Below are positions 11,976 to 24,504 of a stretch of 64,000 nucleotides of DNA, piece by piece (the first letter of the stretch is position 1; each line of letters opens with the position of its first letter). The DNA comes from Sipunculus nudus (lineage: Eukaryota; Annelida; Sipuncula; Golfingiida; Sipunculidae). The position numbers and the translations under genes were made by a program. Location of the stretch: NCBI GenBank assembly GCA_026874595.1, contig CM049308.1, positions 81,452,124 to 81,516,123 of the forward strand, written 5' to 3'. Below the pieces are notes generated by a model. The model did not search any database. It was not told the DNA's origin and saw only the letters and a list, made by a program, of their open reading frames with translations.

Positions 11976-14190
11976 TAGAGTGGCAAAGAGGTAATACCTA
12001 AGATTAAAAAAGCTGATGATATGTTATCAAAATCTGAAAACACTTAACATAAAAGTAGAATTTCAGATATTTCAGGAAACAGCACCTGTTTAGGACTTAA
12101 TAATAAAGAAAATGAAAGTAAATGAATAGTATACAGCTGACTGTATGCTCTCAGTGAAACACAATCTAGTGTTTTTATATGAATAATGATGCATTAACAG
12201 TACTTAATTATATATCATACATTCATGCTTAACTTGCATCAAACTGCATTTGTTCGATACAAACTACAAGTTCCATGTTCATAATGCCTGTTTAGACTCA
12301 CTATAACATTCATGTAACTTGACTAAATGAGAATAAATATGTTAAATACACACTATTGGTTCCTATAATTATACAATGCATGTGGTAATCTCATGTCTTC
12401 TTTTGAATACAGGTAACAGAATCACTAAGCCTAAAGACAGGTTCACCGTACATTTTTATTATAAAGGGAGTCAAAACAAAGTTTAAATTCTCTCAAAAGA
12501 AATCAGGTTTAATCTCTATCCCTCTAGGTTTTAAAGGATAACAAAATAACAACATCACATGTTACAAATTATGGAAAATGGTTCACACGTTATCACTCTT
12601 GATATATCACACTCATTGTAACAAAACAGCTCCATCCAAAGTTCACCAAAGGTTATCAATAAATCAAACGTCACATATTTATTTTTGGCTTTAAAGGTTA
12701 GTGAGAGTTTGCTGCACTTTGACTCCCCCCTTGTAAATATTTGTGTACACTTGTATGTCCTTGAGCAAGTTTCTAAAACTCCTTCTTAAGCTCCTTTTAG
12801 TGGGCCATCCTGAAGAGGTGTACTAACTTAGAAAAAGAGTACTGTAAATTCTTCATCTTAAGCCGCGACTTCAGTTAGAAGACTATTGTGCTAAAACATC
12901 TAAATTCTAGCTGAACTCCTACTGCAAATTTAAATGGATGATTCTCTTGAATCCTCTTGTGGAATGGATGAATGATAATCAGAAGCTGACAGCCATCCTC
13001 AATAGGGAATAGACTGAAAGGCCAATTAGAGTGAACTATATTTTGGTGTTAAAAGGAAAGTTGTGATCAATTCTATCATGCTTAACTTGATAATCATATT
13101 TGCTTAATTCTGATGATTAGGTCAGAGAGTCCTATTGTAGATTAGACCTTGTCAATATGCTGACTTGATTGACAGACCACCACTGTAATGTCGTGCATCA
13201 TCCATTGAAAGCCACAGTGTGAATTTGAATGTTTCAGATTACTAGTTTTCTAACTCCCCACAGCTTATGATGGAGAATCTATGGCAGTTGAATTCCTTAA
13301 TGGTGTGTTTACTTGCCAAGTAAAGGGACCACTGAACATTTTTTAACACTTCTGCACTAGTCTGTACATCCTCATTAGTCACAGGTAAAAATTAATTACT
13401 TAACAACACTTGACATGAGTGATTAGTGGATAGTAACCACCAAGGACAGCCATGAGGATACTGGTCTGATTTGCAAGGTTAAGTTTCCATGATTTTCATG
13501 GTCTCTTTGTTGCATGAGGGTTTCATTTTTCGCAATAATAGCAGACCATAATTTTTACAGAATACATAAATTACTATATTCATTATTTAGTATGTGCAAA
13601 ATGATAATATTACAAGTACCCAAAGGAGCATTAAATGAGTGGAATTTATTTTTCATAACAGTTAGTTAATATAAAAGATAATTATTATTTATAATATTGA
13701 TTCCTTACCTTTTCCTTTTGAAACTACAGCACTGATAACACAGATGAGTTACCAAAAAGGTTGCAGCATGAAAGGCTGTTCAGCTGTGTAGATGAGGTAC
13801 CTTATTTATGAATATTTTCCTTTTATGATAATTCCCCTTTCTTAATACTGCAAATTTGAAACCGTCAAAAACAAAAAGCCAACAACAGTTTACACACTGC
13901 TTTGTGTGACTGGTTTCAAATTTGATCTAACCATTAATCATTTACACTTGAACTGCAAATGCATGTCTTGCCCTTTATATCACTAACACACGTTTTAAAT
14001 AATGATGTGTATAATGACTTTTCATCCCAGTCAGAACCTGGAACTTGTTGCAAGACACCACTCAATTGCAGGTAGTAGGTACACGGAGTAATTGCTAGAT
14101 CAAATAACTGATAAGAAAGCCAAAGTACCCTGTTTTCTCATTTGTGTGCAATTAACTGTTTTTGCATTCTCAACATATTTTGCATTTTGC
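11976..14190. other. Unique AT-rich sequence
   Basis: No gene, RNA or clear repeat apart from the degenerate fragment near 13505. There is no open frame over 60 codons with protein-like composition. Confidence 0.55.
13505..13548. repeat. Degenerate fragment related to the CG-rich MITE
   Basis: TTTGTTGCATGAGGGTTTCA followed by TTTTTCGC resembles GTTTCGCGAGGGTTTCATTT inside the element at 41370-41794, with CGCG decayed to CATG. This fits CpG decay in an older copy. Confidence 0.5.
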
Positions 14191-14400
14191 AGGTGGAAAC
14201 CTGGTGTGAAGCTGGCCAGTACACATAATATATAGTAGTGCTACAGCATCCATCGATTGTCTTGGCACTGGTTACCATAGAAACAGACTGAATCACATCT
14301 GGCTTCGAAATTTCCATGGAAACACGTCAACCATAAGACAGCTGTCCCCTGGTGATGTTACTATTTGTGGTCATATTGGTGATCTCCCATCTAGAAGGCA
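14190..14400. promoter_or_regulatory. Possible conserved non-coding block with X-box-like motifs
   Basis: A less AT-rich unique block. GTTACCATAGAAAC (14271-14284) matches the RFX X-box consensus GTTRCCNNRGYAAC at all but one position. About 40 bp on, TTTCCATGGAAAC gives a second, weaker match. CATCGATT and GACAGCTGTC are nearby. Regulatory function is inference from motif density alone. Confidence 0.3.
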
Positions 14401-14526
14401 GAATGAAACACCTGAATTACCATACATGTACAAAATCTGTACCAACCTTATACACAAGGGACCCATGGGTCACATCCCTCAGCTAAATTTCAGAAAATTT
14501 TAGCGAGTGCAAAATATTTTTTTTAT

Positions 14527-14547
14527 TTATATATATATATATATATT
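14527..14547. repeat. (TA)n microsatellite
   Basis: About ten TA dinucleotides following a T/A-rich run, inside the mobile element at 14454-15983. Confidence 0.9.
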
Positions 14548-15199
14548 AGCATTTAAAAAGTTAAATCGACTGGCCCTGCTATTGCTAAATAATAATAATT
14601 TTATACTAAATATATATTTGCTGAACTAATACTGAGCACTTTTATAGACTATATCAAAGATGCAGGAGTCCCTTACGATAAAATATTTCTAGATGTATCA
14701 TTATTTCAGCCATGTGACAGGGATAGGTGCTTAAAATAACCATGAGAATGTATGAACACCTGTCAATTATAGTAACATGGAATGAAGTGGAAATTAGCTG
14801 AAGTATAATAATACACATTTAATTTATAAACTGTAATAAAATGTAGTAAAAAAATTTAAAAAATCATTTTTTAAAATGAGCATAAACTAAATCTGATAAG
14901 TGTATATTGTACTATGTAATACATGAAAATGATGCCTGTCACCTTTTAATGATGCAATTAGAAACTAGAATATCAGCAGAAGCTGACAAAAGCCCTCAGC
15001 TAAAAGAACAGTATTTAAAGGTGGTAACAGCAACAAGTACTAAATATCTGTTCTCACATGGATGTATATCTGTACATGTCTCAGTTATAAATTTAAAATG
15101 GAGAGATATGTACCATGATTCAAAACAATCCACCAAATGCTTCCTGAAAAATAAGCTTCTAAGTTTTATTCGATTATAAGCTCTGTGACCTTGAAAAGT

Positions 15200-15803
15200 A
15201 GGTCAAAGGTCACCAATCTTCGAACTTTGTCGATATACATCTTCACCAAAGAAATAAAATTCCTATTGTGAATACTTTTTGAGATATCATGCTCACAAGG
15301 CCAAAGTTGAAAAATCCAAGGAAAATTCATTAAAAATCAGAAATTGTAGGTGGCGCCCCCAAACTTGTGCAGCAGTTACAGACAATCAGTCCCTATGACC
15401 ATAGTAAGTATTGTAAAAATCCACCCAATGGTTCCTGAGAAATTAGCTCCTAAAGTGTTTTTCTATAATCAGCTCTAAAATGTAGAGAAATAGGTCAAGG
15501 TCACCCATCTTCGAACTTGACCGAGATTTTGTCAATATACATCTTCACCGAAAAAATAAAATTCCTACGGTGAATCCTTTTAGAGATATCCCGCTCACAA
15601 GCTCAAAGTTGAAAAATCCGATAAAAATTCATTTAAAATCAGAAATTGCAGGTGGCACTACCAAACTTGTGAAGCAGGTACAGACTATCAGTCCCAATGA
15701 TCATAGTAAGTTTTGGAAAATCCACCAAATGGTTCCTGAGTAATAAGCATCTAAGTGTTTTTCTATAATCAGCTCTAAGATGTAGAGAAATAGGTCAAGG
15801 TCA
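15200..15803. promoter_or_regulatory. AGGTCA direct repeats, one per core unit
   Basis: AGGTCAAAGGTCA (DR1) is at 15200-15212. AGGTCAAGGTCA (DR0) is at 15492-15503 and again at 15792-15803. All are perfect nuclear-receptor half-site pairs in the same position of consecutive core units of the element. Binding is untested. Confidence 0.5.
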
Positions 15804-15983
15804 CCCATCTTCGAACTTGACCTAGATTTTGACGATATACATCTTTACCGAGGAAATAAAATTCTGACGGTGAATCCTTTTCCAGATATCCCACTCACAA
15901 GGTAAAAGTTAACGGACGCCGGACAGACGGACGGACAGCTTGGGTGATAACAATAGCCCATCAGCCTAAGGGCTGAGGGCTAA

Positions 15984-16880
15984 AAAAATCATTGTTTGCC
16001 TAAGAGTAATATAAAGGAATACATTTGACCAACAAAAATGTGTTAATGTTATTTATAAGTCTGGATGGAGGGACACAGAGAGCTAGAGAAAAAGGAGAAA
16101 GGGGGAGCATTCAACAGTGCTTACAGGAAAAAAAAAATTATTCATAATTATTATATATTTAATGATAAACAGAAATGTACAGACAGGACTGATCACTTTA
16201 TGTCCCATTCTGCTGAGGCAAAAATATTATATGCTTCAATTAAATCCTAATTTTTCATTACACTATTATTTCTCAACAAACCCTAATAAAGTTGCTATGA
16301 AACTAATGGGCAAGAGTACACAGGTGTAAGGGCTCAATCGGTGTGGAGGGAGTTAATAAGAGTTACAATACCTCTGGATATACACACAGGATATGAAATT
16401 TTAAGCAACAGTGAGAGTTACAATACCTCTGGATATACACTCAGGATATGAAATTTAAAGAAACAGTGCTTACAGGAGGAAATGTTTCTTCATAAATATT
16501 AAATATTTACAAAGAGACAGAGAGATGAACAAGCAAAGCCAATCACTTTATTTTATATTATGTTGAGGAAGGAAAATAATGAACAATAAATATCTGAAAT
16601 ATAACTTGAATCAGAATTTACCATTTTAAATTGCACCTTAATTTATCCATAATTATGCTTCCTGATGGGTTTAATTATATTTTAATTTGTTAAAATTATT
16701 TAAAATTATATTAATTTCTTAAAAATGTTTTCACTTGGTGGGGGGGGGGAGGGGGAGGGGGTGATATGAGAATAACTGTGCACCTGTGACCCATTACACA
16801 TCAGGTAAGCAGAGAGAGCTATACTCAATGACCTAAAGTGACCAAAATGGGCTGCTTGACAATGCAGCCTTAAAATAAAA
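15984..16880. other. AT-rich sequence with a short tandem duplication and G-rich tract
   Basis: No gene seen. AGAGTTACAATACCTCTGGA followed by TATACAC occurs at 16359 and 16414 (55-bp tandem duplication). A G-rich run with two A interruptions is at 16739-16762. Two overlapping open frames at 16065-16329 have simple lysine/isoleucine-rich composition and are probably chance. Confidence 0.6.
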
Positions 16881-18987
16881 TACAATAAGAACCTTAAAAA
16901 TTCAATAATTAGCCTAACTGTAAAGCTTTTATTATCAAATTTCAGATTTTAACAAATTAAACCCTTATGTGTACATGCTGTGAACATTAAATCTACAGTA
17001 CTTACAGGAAAAAGTGTGCCATGGCCAAAGTTGGGCAAAATTTAAGGTGCTAGATCATTTTATGTTTATGCTTATAACTTTAAAAACTGCATAATTAAGA
17101 TCTAATTTTGGGTATACAATTAAATCTTGATAAAACAAAGTTATATCCCTGAAAAAAAGTCTCTAGCTTCAACAAATCTCATTAAATTGATTAAATGTCT
17201 TTCCTGACATTTTACATTATATTCAGGCCCATAATATCAAGAAACTACATGAAACTGATCACATTTCTAGTATGTAGACAGGAAATAGAGGAAAATTTAT
17301 ATTAAATTTGATAAAAAACAAATACCGTAAAATCTCCACTTAAAACCGCACTTCCGATTAAAACCGCACCCAGACTTCGCCGAAATTCCAGGCGAGACAC
17401 CGCGAGGGGCTCAAATACTAAGAACCCCCCTTTAAAACCGCACCAACTTTCGCTACGGAATGATTTGACAAAAGACACAATCAAGCAATCATCTAGAAAT
17501 GAACACGCGTAGGTTGCGACTCGGCCATTCCTGTCCACTTTAAAAATTCCTTGGGCATTTTATTTTAACACATCATAACACTTTTTTGCAGGGTCACTCA
17601 AGTATGAAGTTTGGGAAGACGTAAGGGCCGGTGAACCTCTGCCTGTTTATACAGATTTTATATTCCGTGCCGTATTCTTGTTTGCTACTGATTTGTCATT
17701 ATATTTTGGAAAAAATATTCTGCTGATCCATTTCAAGTCACTGTATATTTTAATTCTAAAAGTAATATTTTGAAATCTTAATTTTTGATGAAAATTCCAT
17801 TTTCTGGATTTACTCGGAAGATTCAAATCATTTTCATACCGGTTACTTCGGTATTATCTTCGTCACATCGTACGTTGACATCGCTCCATGTCACAATTTG
17901 CTGGTGCGTTTGAAAACATCGCTGGTCAACTTAACTAAATATCGAAGTACTGAAGTTACCTTTTAGAGATACGCACGTATAGGAAACATGACGCTTGAAA
18001 ACGAGTGATTTTAAGGTAAAATTAAAGTGGCCAGTCCGGGTTAGCAAGTTTTTTTCCTGAAGAAAGTTTCCGTGTGGAGAGCCATTTTGTCAAGGCAGTG
18101 TTCGCGCAAGGCACGCTGGGACGAAATAGGTGGCTGTTCTATTTACCACCCACCGCTTACAGCCGTTCAAAATATTCTTAGCAGAATACCGGGGTGTTTC
18201 AGCACATGGCGGCACTCAAACTAGATTTTAAAACGATCGTCTGCCATTGTGTGACTCTTTACGATGTCAGCTTTTTATTCATTTTACGTTTTAAACAAAT
18301 AATCATTGCTAAATAATGCCGCAAATGGGTTTAAAGTAGGCTTTTATTTCAATTTTGCTTGACCATGCCCAACGAAGTGGACCGCTGTGTGTAACAGCAG
18401 GGTTGTTGTAAACGTATTATTTGGTGACAATTACCAAGATTTTATAACAAGTTATATATCACACGAAAACTTATCAGCAATATTAAATTTTTATAAATAA
18501 CAAATAATCGTAAATAATACATTTACACACGGCTCCCATGCATGCTAAGAACAGCCTTCGAAAGTTGCAATATTATCGCCCACGCGCCGGCCCAAAAACG
18601 ATGTCTGTCAGAAAGATATTCAGGAAACCCTTCTAGTATAAACCGCACAGTGCTTTCAGGAAATCAACCTGATTTCAAGATTTTGAATTTCTTGATTAAA
18701 CCGCGGTTTTAAGTGGAGATTTTACGGTAAGTGGTTTTGAAGTGTAACAATGGGTTTTAAATTAAAAATTCAGATTTTTCCTACATGTCTCGAAGAAACA
18801 AAGTCATAGTGAGCCACTTTATGGTATGATAAGAGATTTTGGGGACATCTAACTGTATGTCGAATTTTGGATTTACAGATCCAATGATTCTAAACATGCC
18901 AGTTTAACAGACGGCCAGACAGACGGACAGACCGATGGACAAAGGATCATGGCTATAACTCAGTTTATTTATAGTCAGCTGTGCTAA
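16880..18987 (+). mobile_element. R2-family Helentron-like 3' part, split by a nested element
   Basis: Matches 35430-36103, 39140-39738 and 48380-49083: ACAGTACTTACAGGAAAAA, GTGCCATGGCC, GGGCAAAATTTAAGGT, then GAGATTTTGGGGACATCTAA, CAGACGGACAGACCGATGG, and the end TATAGTCAGCTGTGCTAAAAA with CTAA at 18984-18987. The copy is interrupted between GATAAAAAACAAA and AGTGGTTTTGAAGTGTAACA by the element at 17325-18727. The 5' end is not recognisable, so the copy is 5'-truncated or decayed. Confidence 0.75.
17325..18727. mobile_element. 1.4-kb terminal-inverted-repeat DNA element nested in R2
   Basis: Terminal inverted repeats CCGTAAAATCTCCACTTAAA continuing into ACCGC are perfect over about 25 bp. 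They are flanked by TA on each side (17323-17324 and 18728-18729), as in Tc1/mariner/pogo-type insertions. The left end repeats its own motif (AAAACCGCACTTCCG, then AAAACCGCACC). The interior is richer in CpG than the surroundings and holds an internal inverted pair (GGTTACTTCGGTATT near 17839 against GTACTGAAGTTACC near 17948). The longest frame (78 codons, minus strand, 17302-17538) mostly reads the inverted repeat and shows no transposase motif, so the element is non-autonomous. The R2 copy at 35811-35840 serves as the empty site. Confidence 0.85.
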
Positions 18988-20300
18988 AAACTACTTTACA
19001 CAAGGTTTCATTCATCAGCTATTATTTTACCTGAATTACTATACTCTTACTGTGTTTACAGTACCATGGGAAAATCTACAATTTTACACAAACAGAAATA
19101 AGTTAATATCTAAACTATTATAAGCCACTTACAAATTTGTTGTTAAATGTATAGTAAAACAGTGGAACAGTAAACCATGCTGGAATCTACGCTTTTTCCA
19201 ATGGTAAGGCCTCTGTTTTAAATTTCATTTTATGCTCATTTTGACAGAACTCTTCACTGGTGACCATTCTTTCACATAATAAAATTGTTCAATTATTTAT
19301 CATAAAAAGCCAATGAAAGGTTTAAGGCAATTATATTGTAAGGTGGAAAACTGATACATATATGATAATGTATTTGCTACAACAATGCATATTTTACCTG
19401 AACAATTGTTGAATATCATTATAATGGACATTCAGAAAATATTAAAATACACTTAAGCATCATTTATCTGATAAACAATTCTGCATGATACACCATGAAT
19501 GCCAACCTGCTGCCTAGCAAATTACTTTATTAGAAACTGACGTACATGAATTAATGAGGCTAGTCCAAATAAACATTTTGGTTAGGTGTTCCATCAATTT
19601 ATCTTGTAAAATACATTGAAATAATTGCTAATTAGACCTTAAAGATCAGAAATCATTTCATTGTTGAATATCTTACATTGTTTGAATTTCTGATAAATGG
19701 TAAAAGTTTTTGGTTCTCATTTTTCAATTTAAGTTAAGTGATTTTTTTTGGATAAACAGTGATTGGAAAACAACATTCTACTGTATATATGAATCATTTG
19801 GAATAAGCATACCTGACATCATGTGGCAGACATTCCCGGTTTAAGTGGTGTTCTATGACTACCATCATGCACAGGGTCTTCAGGGATGGAGCTAAAATAC
19901 ATAAAACAAATGATTAATAACATACTTGTAAGAATGTTAATTAATTTATCTTGTTGATCTCACCTAAAACTTGTACTGTTGCACACTATGATAAACATAA
20001 CAATTTGATAAGTATGACTAAAAAATATACAAGAGTTCACACTGTAATTAGGTGTTCTTAAAGCAAATGGCCTTTTCTGCCATCCTCAATGGTGCACATG
20101 TTCACAATAATCCTTTATTTTGCCAAGATTTGACCTGGAGAACCAAGGAAAAGATCACCTGTTTCAAATAATTAACATGTCTGTGATCTTGGTGGAAACA
20201 ATTTGGTACAAAAGGTGAGGGAAAATATGCAGTACATTCTAAAATCATATGATTATGGTTAATTGAAATGGTAATTAAGGGCATAACCCCATTTTAAATA
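18988..20300. other. Unique AT-rich sequence
   Basis: No gene, RNA gene or repeat recognised. Confidence 0.5.
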
Positions 20301-20935
20301 AGTTTCTTCCTCTGACCCATTCCAAAGCATGTGCAATTTAATAGAAATCTGTTGCATATTTTTAGTGAACCCATGAGCTTTTGCGATGGTGTGGAGTTAA
20401 GGTTTACTCTGTAGACATCCAAGCTTATATCTCGGGAACCGTTTGACCAATTGGGCCAAAATTTTGCATGCCTATAGATCTCACATAGCTCTTCATCATA
20501 GGCAAAACTGGTGGCGCCACCTGCAACCACTCATATCTCAGAAGTGGTTTGACTTATCCACCTGAAATTTTGCAGGTTTATACATCCTGGACAGCTTTCT
20601 AGATTTTATGACAGGTGGCGCCACCTACATTCACGTTTACTCTGCAGACATCCAAGCTCATATCTCGGGAACCCTTTGACCGATTGGGCCAAAATTTTGA
20701 TTGTGTATAGATCTCACATAGCTCTTCATCATAGGCAAAACTGGTGGCGCCACCTGCAACCACTTATGCACAGCATCAATCTGTTCACTTGCCTTGGGAT
20801 AAAATCACTCATATCTCAGCAGTGGTTTGACTTATCCACCTGAAATTTTGCAGGTTTATACATCCTGGACAATTTTCTCGATTTTATGACAGGTGGCACC
20901 ACCTACATTCACGTTTAAGCTGCAGACATCCATGC
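20300..20935. repeat. Tandem repeat with GGTGGCGCCACC palindromes
   Basis: Units begin with GTAGACATCCAAGCTTATAT/TCTCGGGAACC at about 20414, 20647 and 20925 (offsets 233 and 278; the second carries 45 extra bp). Each holds CCAAAATTTTG, CATCATAGGCAAAACTGGTG and ACAGGTGGCGCCACCTACAT. Perfect 12-bp palindromes GGTGGCGCCACC lie at 20510, 20614 and 20743, and GGTGGCACCACC at 20892. No 3' hairpin end was found here, so this may be an internal fragment of a larger element. Confidence 0.8.
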
Positions 20936-23454
20936 TAATATGCAACACACCTCACTCTATTCCCCTTGCCACTTAATCCATGCCTCACTTCACCCGTCCC
21001 ACTCTGATTTCTGAGGATACACAGTCACTTGTCGACTACCCATATTCTGGTTTTAAAATGTCCTAGTCTGAAACTTGCTGGTCGGAAACATCCATTTTGC
21101 TGAAATCATAATGACTAAGGTAGATATGCAGGACTTAGAGGATCAATATTAAATTTTTAAAAAATAAACCTCCATTCATACTCCTTAACTTTGCACAGTT
21201 TGCATTAGGCCTGTAGGCCTTGTTTTAATATACATCACATAAATTTGTTCTTTAGTACTACTGATGGGAATGTTCAACCATCCAGATCACAGAAAAACCT
21301 GCAAACAGGGCCAACAGTCTTCTATATAAAATATTTAAATAAAGCTATCCAAGATTTTTGGTCATACCAAATTTCAGGACAATCCATCCTATCACCCTTG
21401 AGATATCTAATATTTTGTATGATTTTCTTTCCATATGGACAATTCCATGGCAACTCTCATGCTAAATAAGCTTCATTATCTGGCCTATCTTCACAAACTT
21501 CTGAAAAAAAAACCTGTCAATGCTTTTTTTATCTCTGCTAAAAAAATTATCTTGCTCACAATGACTGTCTTCAGCAGCACAACAGTGCTGAAACCATAGG
21601 ATCTCCAGCCTCCAGTCTGACAACTAAACTTGCATCTGTACCCAAATCACCCGACAAATCACAGCAATATCTAAATAAAGAAAGTACTGACCCAATGGCT
21701 ATACATTATAAGCTAACATGGGAGGTGATGCTATGTGCTAGCCTGTCTGGCCAGCACTTGCATGATGTTACATGTCTAGGGCTCTCTGATGATTGTAAAT
21801 ATAGAGGTCAGGATGATGATGGTGATGATAATGCTGCTGCTGATGATGACTGCAGCACTGCTGGAGAAGCTTTGTGACTTTGAGATGAAGATACATAAAT
21901 GATGACATGTAAGATGTCCCTTTAACATAACTCTATCAATCATCATAAAAAAAAGCAGAAACATTGCAAGAATCCAGGAAATGATCTACTGACGGAAAAA
22001 AAGACAAATGGCATATAAGAACTAGATGTATTCTCAAAAAAAGACCTTTTTTATTTTTTTTCAGATAGACTTTTTTAATGATTATTTTACATTTGGAAAA
22101 AAACAGTGTTCATAAAAGGAGATTCAAATTAAGGAACAATAAACATAAAATAAGATACTTGCTGCTTTGATGGAAAAAAAAACAAAATAAAACAATATTT
22201 TTTTCAAAGCTAGAAGCTGGTTAAAGTGATAATACCAATTTGAATTGATTTTTCTTTTGCAGCCACACAAGATAAATTTTAATGAATTGGAACTGATACA
22301 ATGAAATAACAAAAAGGACGAGTAGATATATATATATATATCAAAAGTGTCCTTCTTTTTTTGAGGCCCATAAGAAATAATGCGTACCACATGATTATCA
22401 CCAGGTTGATAACTTGATGACTTGAAAATCTTAATTAAATTTAATTCATCTGCACTAAGTTAAGTCTAGGCTATTGTTTTCAGGTGATTCTGTGTAGGTA
22501 TGTAAGTATGTGTGACAGTCCCCTATATATCTGATATCAGATTCATGGATTTTAAGGAAATTTATCTCACTTTTAATAAATATTTGTGTAATTCCTTGCA
22601 CAAATAAACACTTGGATGCACATTTCATGGCATAGGCAGTATTGTACACCTCTAGGGCTTCTGAGAAAAGTGTGATTTATTGTATCACAAGTGTGATAAG
22701 TGTGGTTGTATTTTTGTTCATGAGGGCTTCAAATTTGCAATATGCGCAAATGGGAAAATATCACAAAATTATAACATTCTTGATTAGGATTGAGTCTCAA
22801 TCATCAAAGGCCAGTGATCCATGGAGGGGTTTGCTTTCAATAAACATGTTCATTTTCTCCTTTTATTCAGCCTGTTAACCCACATGCATCCTTCAATGAC
22901 AGCTCGAGTACAGCCAGGACATGTTGCAATTAAATACCATTCTCTTTTTTAATTAAAGCTTTACTTCATTATACCACTGCTGTCCACCTGCCAGTCTCCA
23001 ATGTTTCTTTTAAGACTATGGTACATTATTATTTCTGAAACCATAATCAACATGCATAAAATGTGAAACAAGCAAATGCTTTGGTAATACGTTGTTCTGC
23101 AATGTACATAAACATTTACTAGACAATAAGCTGTCTAGTGATTGTAACATCAAGTCTTTCATTGTGCAGTTTTCATTGAGCAATCAATTTTACAGAGTAA
23201 CATATTTGTGACCTCAAAGGCATCCATTTTTCAAGCTTTTAAGAAAAGATCAATGTTTTTTGGTGTATAATGCCATATCATGATAATCATGTAATGTTAA
23301 ATAGAAATTCATATATATGCTCACTATTTTATAAGATATATTTAAAAAGTTTGTTATTTATGTTTTTAAGTCCTTCATTTTTTATTTCTTTACTTACATT
23401 AATTATTTGACGTTCCTAGATATCACTGAGTACCACTGATGTATTATGTATTAA
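20936..23454. other. Unique sequence with simple repeats
   Basis: No gene recognised. There is a GATGATGATGG/GCTGCTGATGATGAC simple stretch at 21808-21850 and a short (AT)n at about 22327-22341. Several open frames of 60-88 codons have AT-driven composition and no recognisable domain. Confidence 0.55.
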
Positions 23455-24500
23455 CTGGGACAGAACGTGAACTTGATCTGTAACTGGTCTATATCTGCCC
23501 ACACACCAAAAATCAGGCCAATATCTGCAAGCATTGCGAAAAAAAGTCCATACATGTGTATTTGTCATGAAATTTCATATTTTTCATGAAATTTTCTATG
23601 TTCAGGAGCCGTAAAACGGTCAAAAATAGGTCAACCGGGACGAAACGCGAACTCAATCTGTAACTGGTCAATATCTGCCCACACAGCAAAAATCAGGCCA
23701 ATATCTGCAGGCATTGCGAAAAAAGTCCGTACATGTGTATTTTTCATGAAAATTTCTATTTTTCATGAAATTTTCAAAGTTAAAGAGGCGTAAAACGTTC
23801 AAAAGTTGGTCAACCGGGACGAAACACGAACTTGATCTGTAACTGGTCTATATCTGCCCACACACCAAAAATCAGGCCAATATCTGCAGGCATTGCGAAA
23901 AAAAGTCCGTACATGTGTATTTGTCATGAAAATTTCTATTTTTCATGAAATTTTCGAAGTTAAAGAGGGGTAAAACGATCAAAAGTAGGTCAACCAGGAC
24001 GAAACGCGAACTCAATCTGAAACTGGTCATTATCTGCCCACACACCAAAAATCAGGCCAATATCTGCAAGCATTGCGAAAAAAAGTCTGTACATGTGTAT
24101 TTGTCATGAAATTTCATATTTTTCATGAAATTTTCTATGTTCAGGAGCCGTAAAAAGGTCAAAAGTAGGTCAACTGGGACGAAACGAAAACTCTATCTGT
24201 AACTGGTCTATATCTGCCCACACACCAAAAATCAGCCCAATATCTGCAGGCATTGCGAAAAAAATTTCTATTTTTCATGAAATTTTCAAAGTTAAAGAGC
24301 CGTAAAACGGTCAAAAGTAGGTCAATCGGGACAAAACGCCAACTCGATCTGTAACTGGTCCATATCTGCCCACACACCAAAAATCAGGCTGATATCTGCA
24401 AGCATTGCGAAAAAAAGCCCGTACAACTGTTTGATTTCGGAATGACGGAAGGATGGAATGACGGACATGGGTAAAACTATATGCCCCGGCCACTTTGTGC
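23455..24500 (+). repeat. 180-bp tandem array (family R7) with element-like 3' end
   Basis: Six units are anchored at ATCTGTAACTGGTC: 23475, 23655, 23834, 24014, 24194 and 24346 (period 179-180, last shortened to 152). Each unit reads GGTCAACCGGGACGAAACGC, AACTGGTCTATATCTGCCCA, CACCAAAAATCAGGCCAATA, GCATTGCGAAAAAAAGTCC and a paired TTTTTCATGAAATTTTC. The array ends with GGAATGACGGAAGGATGGAA, GACGGACATGG, then ACTATATGCCCCGGCCACTT, which resembles the ACGG tract plus hairpin end of the other families. Confidence 0.88.
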
Positions 24501-24504
24501 ATTG

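Larger units (their letters stand above)
14454..15983 (+). mobile_element. Complete non-autonomous Helentron-like (HINE) element, CCCTCAGC family
   Basis: The 5' end is ACAAGGGACCCATGGGTCAC with the perfect palindrome GACCCATGGGTC (14460-14471) and CCCTCAGC at 14476-14483. The 3' end has a hairpin TCAGCC-TAAG-GGCTGA, GCTGAGGG at 15972-15979 (exact inverted partner of CCCTCAGC), then CTAA at 15980-15983 and A's. The core has three tandem units of about 300 bp (anchors near 15169, 15461, 15761), each with CACCCATCTTCGAACTTG, GATATACATCTTCACC and a GGTGGC module. An ACGG/ACGGACAG tract lies at 15911-15940. It encodes no protein, so mobilisation would need proteins supplied elsewhere. The class assignment rests on end structure. 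Confidence 0.7.

Noticed and set aside
23455-24446. Possible CRISPR-like array (regular repeats)
   Set aside because: The whole 180-bp unit is repeated with no unique spacers, and the DNA is eukaryotic.
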